Under the pieces are notes generated by a model that saw only the letters and a program-made list of their open reading frames with translations, made no database searches and had not been told where the DNA came from. From Punctularia strigosozonata HHB-11173 SS5 (lineage: Eukaryota; Basidiomycota; Agaricomycetes; Corticiales; Punctulariaceae), in NCBI RefSeq assembly GCF_000264995.1, contig NW_006767439.1:1282363-1313967 (forward strand): DNA of 31,605 nt, written 5' to 3'. Below are positions 1-9,601 of the stretch, one piece after another; position 1 is the stretch's first letter; the number at the start of each line of letters is the position of its first letter. A program made the translations under genes and the position numbers.

Positions 1-668
1 CAGTCAAAACGCGGTCGGCACCAGTGCACTCCTGCCGGTGGTACCGAAGACGATGGAAGGTAAGACCTTCGGTCGCTACGATATGTCATCGTTGGTAAGA
101 CCGACATGGTCGCATCCTGCGATGGTAACACCAAACTTCACCGGGTAGCGGGCGAGGTTCGCCAGTCCGGACCGGGCATCCGCAGTGGATACAACTATGC
201 GTTGGGACATATGAAGAAGGCCGTCGGAACGATCCTGGTGTATTTGGGACCGAATGGTCCGACCGAACTTACGAGTGGTACGACCTGGGAAACCACTGGG
301 GGAAAACGCGAGGTGTACCCCGAAGCTTCACAAGGATACCATGCCTTGACCGGGGACAGATATTCCTCAGACAAGCGCATGGTGCAGACCATACAAACGT
401 GCGGGCTGTGCTCTGGAAATTATTCGGATGGCGCGCACACATTTCTGGAGAAAAGTGAGTGATTTTGCAAAACCGGATGGTAACACCGGGCTGGTTTATC
501 CACGGGCCGCGGCGGTCACTCCAAGAAAATGCGGGTACGTATGATCAACCATTGATATTGGGGCATATTAGGTGTAACTCGTGAGTGGGGAGGTTACACT
601 TAATAATGTCATGTCTTGGGGGTGACCAAGGTGTAAAGCACTTCGCGCAACGTCTCCAAGGACCTTAG
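1..668. other. No recognisable gene; short GGTAA-type repeats
   Basis: I recognise no gene here. A 118-codon open frame (106-462, +) has no motif I know and no intron structure I can build around it. The words ggtaagacc and ggtaacacc recur near 59, 94, 125 and 479 in similar contexts, which suggests local degenerate repetition. The window begins mid-sequence, so an upstream gene could end here. Confidence 0.4.
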
Positions 669-860
669 TGTTCGAACAACAGCTTGGTGCAGCGTCAGAA
701 GATCAACTCGACTCAGATCGAGGCGCTGGTGCACATCATCGCAAGTGCCATGGGAAGCTACATAGCAACAGCCTTCGATGCAGCACCGCACGAGCTTGTT
801 GTTTCGCCATTGAGACCGCGCCGGAAATATACCTACCTACATACCACTGGATCTGGATCA
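669..860 (+). other. Open-frame remnant, possible orphan exon
   Basis: This is a 64-codon open stretch between a TAG (666-668) and a TGA (861-863). It follows an AG that could be a splice acceptor. The translation has a protein-like central part (for example QKINSTQIEALVHIIASAMG), rich in alternating hydrophobic and small residues. No start codon fits and I do not recognise a family. It could be an exon of a decayed gene, or chance. Confidence 0.2.
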
Positions 861-1081
861 TGATCGCGAGCAACTCTTCCTCGAGCTTTAGGTTATCTCA
901 AGGTTCTATAATACATAGACCCCGTTTTCCTACCACACACTGTGTTGCTACGCAGTCACAGCACTTCACGCTGCCAATAATGGCACTTCATTGATCGAGC
1001 AAGCGGGTACGCTGTGTGTATTTACCTTCATGTATGGTGACCTACATATGGCTCGATGTTTCTTACTAGGATCAACCCGCG

Positions 1082-1525
1082 ATGTCCCCTCAACCCAGTG
1101 GTATACGGACCTCGGAGGAGTCTGAGGAAGCATTCAAGTTTGCGTACGACCACTTTACGCCGCTCCTGATTGTTGATTCCTTTGTCTTTGGTCAGTGAGA
1201 CCACACTGTGCTCTCATCATCTCTCTTATATATTGGGGCTTAGGAGTCGCATCGATCTCAATTATACTTTGGGTCTACTGGACAGCGTAATTTGGATACC
1301 ACGCCGTCCCGACCAAATACTCAAACCTGCCCGACAGCTTCCTCAGACTTCGCCGATCTGGCATACGTCGTTTTGAAGTGCTGACCGTCGTGACATTTTA
1401 TGGTCTACTGGCCGCTAGATGGTGCATCAACTATGAAGTCTTCCTCAACATGTTCTCCTCAATGCTAGTTCAACATAATTGCATTTGTGCTCCCTCGCTG
1501 ACACCGCAAAAGAGGATCCCAGAAG
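1082..1525 (+). pseudogene. Truncated paralogue of the membrane protein next to it
   Basis: An ATG at 1082 opens a 36-codon exon (1082-1190). It can be spliced over 1191-1243 (GTCAGT...TAG) to 1244-1286, and over 1287-1346 (GTAATT...CAG) to an exon beginning at 1347. The result reads ...DSFVFG + VASISIILWVYWTA + LRRSGIRRFEVLTVVTFYG... . The pattern of acidic/Phe-Gly, helix 1, basic loop and helix 2 with Trp, and the two splice phases (1, then 2), match the first three exons of the intact gene starting at 1526. The remaining helices are absent because the intact copy starts immediately downstream. I infer a tandem duplicate of which only the N-terminal third survives. A short functional protein is possible but less likely. 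Confidence 0.45.
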
Positions 1526-3016
1526 ATGAACACCACAGCCCCGTTATCGGTGGATTGGTTTCGGTATCTCGCTCCCGAGTATTATCTTCCATTTATTGCC
1601 GAAACGGTGCTCTTCGGTGAGTGGTGAATATGCTGCTCCGTTCCTGCGCATACTCATTGCCGCTGCCCAGCCGCTTCTACTACATTGTTCATCGTTGTAT
1701 TTTATCTCGTCCTCCAGTGCGTTGAATGCCTAATCAGTTGATTTTGTTAAACATGAACCAAGTATTATCATCCTTTTTTCTCTTTTCTCAGACAACGAAA
1801 AAACCTGCAATGGAATAATCGTCTCATCCGCTGCACTATATGGATCATGTACTTCGTGTCGCTTCTGCATTGGTCGATTGACCTGGCTGCGTGCAGCATT
1901 ATCTTCCGCAAGATACGGAGAAGCACAAGCTCTGCGGTGGTGAGCATGGACATACGTTGGCTCATATATGCAGATATATGTCTCGTTACCATTAATGTGT
2001 GTGCTGGTATCCGTGAGTTCAAATATGCACTGATAATCGGAATAGATCATGATGAGTGACGCCGTCGTACTCTGGCGCATGTGGATACTTTGGGATCGAA
2101 AGCCCGGCCTTCTAGCAATATCGGCGATGTCTCTCATGCTAACCCTCGGTATGAATATAACTGTCTCTGGTAGCTTCGTCGAGTCTAGACATAACCACTC
2201 ATAGGATCCGCTCTGGCCAACGTCGTTGTGTTTACGCAAAGCAATACCGTGTCAAGTTTCCGTATCGCCGTGCCACAGCAGCAAGGGCTATTACCCATCT
2301 TGAACTACGACAACTGTGGCCTCCTCACTGGTCTGTCGTCGATCATTTCTAATCTGCTCGCAACGGGGCTTGTCGGATATAAGGCATGGTAAGCAGTTTC
2401 GATATCTTTCATAGTTTTTGTTTGCTCGAAGGTGCCTGTCCGTTGATGCAATCACGCAGGCAGCACCGCAGGGTAATCGGTGGATTTGGATCTGGTCTAC
2501 ACCGAACGACTGCAGAGAGGATTATGAGCCTTCTGATAGAATCCGGCGCCATGTATGCACTTATATGGGTGAGCATCGTGTCATGACCCTGGGTAGTTTG
2601 TTTGAGCCGACCATTTCAAAGGTGGTATGGATTGTTGGCGGTACCATCGGCAGTGAACCCCAGCGGAACATCCTGCTATCAGGTGTAAAGAGCATGAACA
2701 GCGCGATGGCTCAGATCACGGCGAGTGTTTGTCATTGCGCCTCCGATAACGCTAATATATTGGTATATAGTCAATCTATCCGCTCATGATCTTCATCCTT
2801 GTTGCGCTAGAGAGGACATACTGTGATCGCGGCGGTGTGGTCGGTCGTTCCAGCACCAGGCCGATTGAAATGGCAGGCGTCACACAGCCAGACACAGTGC
2901 ATGTATCTGTTGGTTTGGCGGCGGAACACGAGGCAGATGAAACGACGCCTGAGTTAGATGTCGGGTCGATGATGAACATGTCGATTGTCACAGAGACAAG
3001 GGGTATCCTTGATTAG
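1526..3016 (+). CDS. Seven-helix membrane protein, agaricomycete-specific type
   Basis: Eight exons: join(1526..1616,1671..1716,1792..1998,2057..2148,2205..2388,2460..2568,2622..2720,2771..3016), total 1074 nt, 357 aa. All phases close. Seven hydrophobic segments are visible: ETVLF..TLFIVVFYLVL, WIMYFVSLLHW, YADICLVTINV, LLAISAMSLMLTLG, LTGLSSIISNLLATGLVGY, LLIESGAMYALIW and IYPLMIFILVALE. Signature words DAVVLWRMWILW, GYKAWQHRR and LLIESGA are typical of a large family of uncharacterised polytopic proteins in mushrooms, often drafted as DUF653x-like. No function is known and none is claimed. The C-terminus from about residue 285 is hydrophilic and probably cytosolic. The intron at 2721-2770 appears to use a GC donor (GCGAGT). 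The donor at 1999 is the least certain boundary. A truncated paralogue lies directly upstream. Confidence 0.85.
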
Positions 3017-3230
3017 CGGGGGACGTCCGCTGCATCAGAAACATTTTGCATTACCTTAATCGCATTTAAAACGAGAGGGTAATGGATCTGGCTGCGACAC
3101 GAGAAATGGTGCAGTGAAAGCACTGCTATGGAGTGTGTCATGCCAATCTATCGATTTTGCTCAGACTACCGACCAATATATCACAACATGCAGTTTTTAA
3201 AACGCCGGACACTGTACATCTACTAGGTGC

Positions 3231-3288
3231 GAGAGTAACACGACCTCTTCAAGAGGTCGTGTTACTTTGAAGAGGTCGTGTTACTCTC
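3231..3288. repeat. Inverted/direct triple repeat, hairpin-forming
   Basis: The 16-mer agtaacacgacctctt (3234-3249) is followed after one base by its exact reverse complement (3251-3266). After three more bases comes a second exact copy of that complement (3270-3285). The outer pair extends to 19 bp (3231-3249 with 3270-3288), and imperfectly a few bases further. It lies 0.2 kb past the membrane-protein stop. It may be a MITE end, a cruciform-prone fold-back, or a local duplication during replication slippage. There is no bacterial-type terminator context here. Confidence 0.85.
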
Positions 3289-3940
3289 TCACCTTCTCTG
3301 CTCTATCGGCGCTCTCGACGATTGACCTTCTGATTGCGCCTTATCCCATGGCAAGACTGGTCTCAAGTCAGGTCTGTTAAACTTCCAGCTCTCCCAAGTT
3401 CTGCTATATAACTGGCATCGAATCCTGTCCCAGGTTCCAGTTCAACTTTGACTCAATATCGGCCTCAACGCATCACGACATCGATAATCTGCAGCAATGG
3501 CCGCACCCCCTGTCAGCATACCCGTTTCGAACAGGATTTTACCGCCAGCACTCATTCTGCTAGTACGTATTCGTATGTCCTCAAATATGCAACTTCATTG
3601 CCTGTCTCCGCGTTGATGTTACTTCTTCATCGCCACATCCTGCCCTGTCCTTCCCTTTCCGTTCATGTTCGTGACGACGTGGCGGTCCCCAGTTCAATCC
3701 CCCGTCTACGCTTTCCCGAAGCTCCGCGCTTAATCAGACTGCGTTCTATAGGCTTAGACTCCAATTGCCTAGACGAGGGTGCCAATCATTTCAGTCGTCG
3801 GTCCGTGCCCGGGACGCGGATATGTCAGCCCTGAACCTCATTCTGCTGCGCCTTTCGATCATGCTTTATCGAGTTGAAGGGAGGCTCGGTTGACGCCTGC
3901 AACCTGCTTTCTCTCTCTCGTTGCGTCTTCGCGCCCCATC
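3289..3940. other. No supported gene
   Basis: Pyrimidine-rich sequence. An ATG at 3497 opens 39 codons containing a short hydrophobic stretch (ILPPALILL) next to a GTACGT that could be a splice donor. No continuation could be found. A 128-codon frame at 3448-3834 has no recognisable content. Confidence 0.35.
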
Positions 3941-3949
3941 TCCCTCCTT

Positions 3950-4470
3950 TTTTGTGGCCACAGTCCTTCCATTTGGTGTCGGCCGATGGTAGACCGCATG
4001 GCTGATTCCTGCCTCCAATATTCCCCGGAAGGCTCGGAGGCAATCATTAACAGTCTCCTCAAGCTCATCCAGCTTACCCCCGACGCGTACGCAGACCCAC
4101 CTTCTCACCCCTACAACGCGTCTAACGAGATCATTGATCCCGCGCGCGCGCAGCCGATCCCGGCTTGTATTCACTGCCTAGTAATCAAACACCTCCATGC
4201 CTTCGTCGAGGACACCTCACTCACCACCGCTGAATGGATGGCCGCAATCCAGTTCTTGTCCTCCCTCAGCAAGATGGACATCTTCATCTTCGTCACCGCC
4301 CTCGTTATATTTCCTTCCGTGTATGTGGGCGATGAACCCCCCCCCCCCCCCCCCACCCCCCCCCAAGACGGGGTGGCGGAGAGCAGCTTCCTGGAGCCGT
4401 TCTCCACCGGGACGATCCGGATGGTGAGCCTTGCAATCGGTGTCCACGGGCACGGAGAATTAATCTAATT
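3950..4470 (+). pseudogene. Intradiol dioxygenase N-terminal fragment, copy A
   Basis: The frame reads YSPEGSEAIINSLLKLIQLT, then CLVIKHLHAFVED, then SLTTAEWMAAIQFL. These are the N-terminal helical-domain words of fungal catechol/hydroxyquinol 1,2-dioxygenases, non-haem Fe(III) enzymes that cleave catechol-type rings between the hydroxyls. After this the SDVLG segment is unrecognisable. A poly-C run interrupts the linker, and VAESSFLEPF matches the usual TEST-VLGPFF motif before the frame leaves the family and stops near 4466. The whole catalytic beta-domain with all iron ligands is missing. Aligning it with copy B shows a tandem duplication with an offset of about 0.71-0.75 kb that includes some 5' flank. 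Confidence 0.75.
4337..4364. repeat. Poly-C tract (C18-A-C9)
   Basis: Eighteen C, one A and nine C lie inside dioxygenase copy A, where the intact family has the NNP-rich linker before ATEST. The tract encodes proline only. It may be a slippage expansion in an already dead gene. Run length in such tracts is prone to sequencing error. Confidence 0.9.
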
Positions 4471-4699
4471 GAGTTTGTTTTTGCGTTATTTGAGCTTGCT
4501 CGAGCGCCACGAAGTTTCGAAGTATTGTCGTCATCAGTCCGTACCCGAGCCTTGTGCATGTCGGCGTTGAGCTCGTTCTACTGCTCTTCCTTGATCGCCG
4601 CTTGTGTTACACGGAGGTCAGGTCGGCCTTGCGACGTGCCTTCGGTCTTCGTTGCCGCTATTCTCTTGTTCTGTCTTTGCACCTACTTCCCAGTCTCAT

Positions 4700-5950
4700 C
4701 ATTGTGGTTACCATCTTCCCGTGCGCTGTCGACCGATAGTAGATTGCGTGGCTAACCTCCGTCTAATAGTTCCTCGGAGACCCAAATCCTATCACCGACT
4801 ACCTCCTCCAGATCTTAAATCACCCCCGATGCGTCCGTGCATCCTTCATCTCCTGGACCATAACTCACGAGCCTCTTGTCTAGTCATAGCCGGTCCCGGT
4901 CGTATCACGAGCCTGGTTAAGCACCTGCATGTCTTCGTCGAGGGTGCCTTGCTCACCATTGACGAATCGTTGACCGCCATCGAGTTTCTGGTCCGCTTCG
5001 GCAGGAATTCGTTCTCCTCTCTGACGTTCTCAGCGTATCCGCTCTCGTCGACGCAATTAACAACCCACCTCAGGGCAACGCGACGGAGAGCAGCGTGCTT
5101 GAGCCGTTTTTCACTGAGGATGCTCCGGACGGTGAATCTCTCAGTTGGTATCCGTCGGAGTGCGGGAGTAATTTCTCTTAGATTTAGTTAATCTTGGAGG
5201 ATCGATCGTATCCGAAGGCAAGCGACAGTGCATATATGTTGAGGGACGCGTTGTCAACACCAAGGGGGAGCCTATCTCGGAAGCGGTGATCGAGACATGG
5301 GAGACGGACAAGCTCGGTGTGCCATTCAATCCCTCTACCAACTCGTGTCTTATGAGTGCCGTCGCACAGGGCTCTACGGTATGCAGTACGAGGAACTGTA
5401 CAACCCGACTGCCAGAGACGTTTGAGGTTGGATAAGGAGGGTAAGTACGGCTATCGGGAAGCTATGCCTGTGGCGTATCCTATCCCCGGCGACGTGCGTT
5501 TTTCCTCTTGTGAGGTGCTATTGGGTCGTCAGCTGACCATTGGACATGTTTAGCTTAGCTGTAGGGTCCCGTTGGCGACTTGCTCATGCACCTCGGTCGA
5601 CACAATATGCGCCCGAATCACCTGTACCTCATGATTTCAGCACCCGGGTGCGTACCCATAGACGTGATCAGATAGCATCCGAACTGACTGTTGTCCCTCT
5701 ATCGCAGATAAACAACCCTACCGCAATCTATCCGGAGGGCGACGGATACCTGAATAGCGACGCCCTCTTTGGCGTCAAGAAGTCACTCGTTGTCGTACGT
5801 ATTCCCGTTCTGCAGCGCCTTGAAGATGTGAACGACGATGCGGAAGCACGTGCAAGTATACGGTCAGCCAGGGGGTTCGATGCGACCGCAAGAGGTCGAC
5901 GCTCACCTAGGCCTCGGTTCCAACCCGAAGTTCGGTTGACTACAGGATAA
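4700..5950 (+). pseudogene. Decayed catechol/hydroxyquinol 1,2-dioxygenase, copy B
   Basis: Nearly the whole enzyme can be followed, but not in one frame. In order: SLVKHLHVFVEG (about 4910-4945); a deletion plus frameshift near 5005, after which QEFVLLSDVLSVSALVDAIN appears in another frame; ATESSVLEPFFTEDAPDGES (to about 5145); a likely intron; YVEGRVVNTKGEPISEA and ETWETDKLG; a likely intron; LYGMQYE, then another shift into CQRRLRLDKEGKYGYREAMP and VAYPIPGD; a likely intron; GPVGDLLMHLGRHNMRPNHL; and AIYPEGDGYLNSDALFGVKK near 5722-5785. Both iron-ligand Tyr positions (GLY and VAY) survive. The RPNHLH motif reads RPNHLY (CAC to TAC), so the second ligand His is lost. Two frameshifts plus a lost metal ligand argue for a pseudogene of a ring-cleavage enzyme of aromatic catabolism. 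Tail coding past 5793 is unlike the family. Confidence 0.8.
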
Positions 5951-6512
5951 TTATCGCCAGATGTCGGATTATAGAGCACACCCTACGCCGTTACTTAGAG
6001 CGGCTGCGAGTGGAGTCAGTTCAACAACTTCGGCATGACAATTTGTTCAGAATACCGAGTCACGACGAGAACGAGCGAAGTTGCGCCGGAAGTCGTGTTT
6101 TTGGAGCAAGCGACAAGAACTACAGCACTACAGCACGCGTTGGATAGGCATGTATCGCGCTAATCAGGTTCCGCGATGTCTTGAACGAGTTTTAGAACGC
6201 AATGGCGCGGGTTGAGGGCGTGAGGCGGTGGTAGGAAGGACGTTACGAGCGTCGACAGAGCACACGCGTCTACATAACCGGACATTCTCTGGGACGACCG
6301 CAACGGCTGGACAACACCTCGAAAATTAGTTTGCCCGACTAAACCTCTGCATGCACCAGTGCAATCAGCATGACAAACGTTCAGAGGACCGCCAAGGAAC
6401 GAGCGATGGATGGTAGTCATTAGCATCTAGCACATTATATACGCATTTATGGATAACTTTTGTCGATAATCGACGGTGCGAACTCCATGCCACGGACGAC
6501 GGCACACTCCCA
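5951..6512. other. No recognisable gene
   Basis: This is the gap between the dioxygenase relic and the 3' end of the MAM33-like gene. It contains an 88-codon minus-strand frame (6160-6426) without family signal. It probably includes the 3' UTR of the MAM33-like gene at its right end. Confidence 0.4.
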
Positions 6513-7630
6513 TCAAGCCTCGATGAACTTCTTCATGTTCCCGAGCCATCGAACGTACTCCTACACGGATGACCAATCGTCAGCTGTCGTATGATGTAAC
6601 TAACCCCCGAGGCACGAAACGAGGTCCGCACCTTCTGCTCCTTGTACTCGCAGAACTCCGGCACGAAAAGCGCGAGCGTTTCGTTGATACCGCGCTCCTG
6701 GAGCCACTTCTCGAACTCCTCCTGCAGCCCGACGTCGAGCGTCTCAAACTGGGGGCCAACGTACAGCCCGCGACGGCTCCAGTCCGCATCGGCGGTGACG
6801 GCAGTGCCGAGCTTGGCGTCGGCGTAGTAAGAGACGTTCTCGATCAGGAACGCACCCTCCTGGCACATGGCGTCGACCTGGATTGCGCCGGGGGCATCCG
6901 ACTGTGATGGTTAACGGTGGTCAAAAAGCGGCATCAGTGGAGGAGACGGATGAGCTACGGACCTTCGTGATCGCGAAGGCGACGCGGATGGGGTAGGAGG
7001 TCAAGGGCTGTTCGCTGGACTCCTGCTCGGCCTCGGTACCCTCCTCTTCAAATTCGGGCTCCGCGGGACTTTGGAGGTCGGCAATGCTGAACATCATGCG
7101 GATCCTGGACGAGAAGAAATATAAACACGACGATATTCGGGCGACCTTGGTGGCGTCACGTACTCTTCATTGCCGAACTTCCGCACGAGCGTAACCTCGT
7201 CAGCGCCGTCGACATTGTCAATCTGTAAGCGTGAACGTAAGAAAGTAGTCTGCGTGGCAAAACTGTGTAACGCACCGTCCAGTGACCCTGCGCCTTGAAC
7301 GTTTTGAGGAACTCGGGCTCGTCCGTCTGTTCAGCGGAAGCCTCCAGCTCGTACTTTAGCTCTTCCTCGAACTTCTGGCTCAGAGCAAGGTCCGCTAAGA
7401 GGAGGTGTCAGAGATAACATTCTCCTCCACAACATCGAGAACTACTGACTGCTTCCAGCCTTCTGTACTCTTGACGAAGTCGAAAACGCGGAACGCGGCG
7501 CATTTGTCCAGGCGGAGGCCACAGCCGTACGGGCAGGAATGCGTGCAACGAGACGACTTGACGACGCCAGCGGCTTCGATAACCTCGACACAGACGCGGT
7601 GAGTTGGCGAGCAGCACGGAGAGCAGACAT
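6513..7630 (-). CDS. MAM33: Mitochondrial matrix acidic protein, MAM33/p32 family
   Basis: Six exons: complement(join(6513..6560,6632..6901,6963..7104,7164..7222,7276..7394,7450..7630)), 819 nt, 272 aa, introns 53-71 nt. All are GT-AG and all phases close. The N-terminus (residues 1-55) is rich in Arg/Ser/Ala without acids and ends in RSAFSTSSRV, a classical mitochondrial presequence. The mature part shows family blocks: FEEELKYELE, DEVTLVRKFGNE, IRMMFSIADLQ, an acidic loop EPEFEEEGTEAEQE, YPIRVAFAITK, FLIENVSYYAD, YVGPQFETLDVGLQEEFEKW, LQERGINETLALFVPEF, and the terminal EYVRWLGNMKKF. Length agrees with yeast MAM33 and human C1QBP (about 270-280). Family members form doughnut-shaped trimers in the matrix, and in yeast act in mitochondrial ribosome assembly and translation. 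The sequence is intact. The symbol follows the yeast orthologue. Confidence 0.95.
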
Positions 7631-9601
7631 GACGAAGGAGGTGAGAGAGCGGTGCCAGCCGACCGCGACGACGTGCCGTCCTAAAATTCTGGCGCCAGAC
7701 CCCGTGCGATGTTTACGTAATCAACATGAGATCTCTGCGGTCAGTCCCCTGTCTCTTTCTTTCGTTCGACCACGACAGTTCGAAGGCCGCGACGCTCGCC
7801 CCCACAGACGCCTCGCGCGTCTCCAGCTCGCGAGCGGGCCAAGGTCTGAGACTTCTAGTCCTCCTCGATAGGCTCTAACCGAGTCAAGGCTACAACACGC
7901 CTAGCGATGCACCAGAAACGCAGCCGTGGCCCCTATCTTGCCCAGAGACCCTACCCACCGGAGGCGAGGGTGGGCATGACAGCTCTGGAACACTTCGCGG
8001 GGACTGGGCATGGATCGCAGCACCACCGTCTTCACGCGTCGCGGACGTATCGGGTTTGGCCAGCCTGTATGTGTCCGTCGACACCACTCACTATCGGCGC
8101 CGTCTGCCTTCGGGCGGCCTCCGGGTCTTTGCCGGAGCGTAGGAGAGGCAAGTCGATGCTTCCGAGGATCGGCAGTCGTACAGTCCTCCGCATAGCGGGG
8201 GTTGGCAGATGTTTTGTCAGACCTGAGTTCGCTTGACAGAGTCGAGCGTCTTTTCCGACGTCAGTCCATAGGACTATGTCGAGTAAGGGTATCTGCCGGA
8301 GGCGGGCCCTAGTTTTGTCCGGTCCCCTGAGGGGACGGACGGATGCCAGCAATGGCAAGCATCCAGGGTCGCAACGTCTGCACCCGGAAATCCGCTGCAC
8401 ATGGCAGCAAGTTACTCCACCCAGTGTGGAAGAACCACGACTCGAAATGAGTCGTGGAGTGGTGTACGATACGCTCCACTGGCCTCTTCACTCCTGCGGT
8501 TCCTCGCAGCAGGAGGGCGTACGAGGTGAGTGGGTGGATGATGGTGGTGCTTGCGTCTTCGTCCTTCAGCGTACTTCGCGGCTGGAAAACTCGACTCAGA
8601 CTACTCTCGGGCTGTCGCGTCTTTTTATGCCAATTTTTCGCTTCTGCGCTCTTTGTGAGCAGCTACCGCTCGCGTATTCTCACATGTACTTCGCCCGAAA
8701 GCGTTTTCCGATGATCAAAATATACGCATAAAAATTAAAAATACACGTGGTTATGGCGCCGAAATACGCGTGTAGGACGCGCTCCATCGTTGCCCAATCT
8801 CCAACGTACTCGAGTTTTTTCTGTATGTCCTAATAAAACCACACGAAACCGGGTCGCATTATACACATGAGCGAATCGTATATCCAAGTCGTTGTATACG
8901 CCCCGTGTGTCGTTTGATACAGCGACCCTAGGCAACCACATTGCGCTTGGTGTCTGTGTCCACTGCGATCCCTTGCTGGCGGCTTGTTCTGTATCTTCTA
9001 GCTCTACTCCTATAATGCACATCATTACTTTTTGTGAGACGCCGAAGGCTGATGAGCGCAACCGTTGAAGACGCACCGGAGAACGTGGGACGAAACCGGG
9101 GGCATGCGTCACCTACGCGCGGTCGTGCTTGCGCGCGTTCGAATACTACCCTCACCTCCACCCGCGCGTCATTGCGTCCGTGAACTCCCTCAAGTGATTG
9201 AAGACTCTGCTTGACGCCAGATATCCATCTCAACGTATCTCGTTGCTTGGATCGTTGCTCGGTCCACGCGTACGCTCGCGACTGCGGACTTCCAACGCAA
9301 CATTGCTCGTAATTGTCGTGCCTCGGTGCTTCAACGCATCTTTCCAGTTGGAACGCATGGACTCAAATTGCTTACAGCCGCCCTGAAACTGTAGACATTG
9401 CTTCATAGATCATCGTGCGGTTTCTAGGAACTCGGGTTTGAATAGAAGTACGTGCCAACTTTGGCAACTGTATGGTATCCATTTGCTGACAAAATACCCG
9501 TGCACTCCAGCTTCAGCTGTGATCTGGACACTTCAATGTGAGCTCGTCCTTTCCTCTCCCGTTCTTTCTGACTGACCGCTTCGGGCTCGGGCACCGCCAG
9601 C
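7631..9601. other. Two kilobases without a recognisable gene
   Basis: This is the 5' flank of the MAM33-like gene (left) and of the first F-box gene (right). Several frames of 60-150 codons occur on both strands (for example 8276-8731 + and 8735-9112 -), but none carries a motif, hydrophobic pattern or intron structure I can defend. A 9-bp perfect hairpin lies at 8435-8457 (ccacgactc / gagtcgtgg, 5-nt loop). An imperfect palindrome (GTCCGGTCCCCT / GAGGGGACGGAC) lies near 8319-8342. Confidence 0.4.

Noticed and set aside
106-462. 118-codon plus-strand frame at the left end
   Set aside because: No recognisable motif or splice context. Its length is compatible with chance at this base composition.
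3231-3288. Reading the hairpin repeat as a CRISPR array or bacterial terminator
   Set aside because: There are only three copies, in mixed orientation, with 1-3 nt between them and no spacers. The setting is a eukaryotic nuclear genome with introns.
8276-8731. 151-codon plus-strand frame
   Set aside because: It contains the 8435-8457 hairpin and no domain features. It appears to be chance.
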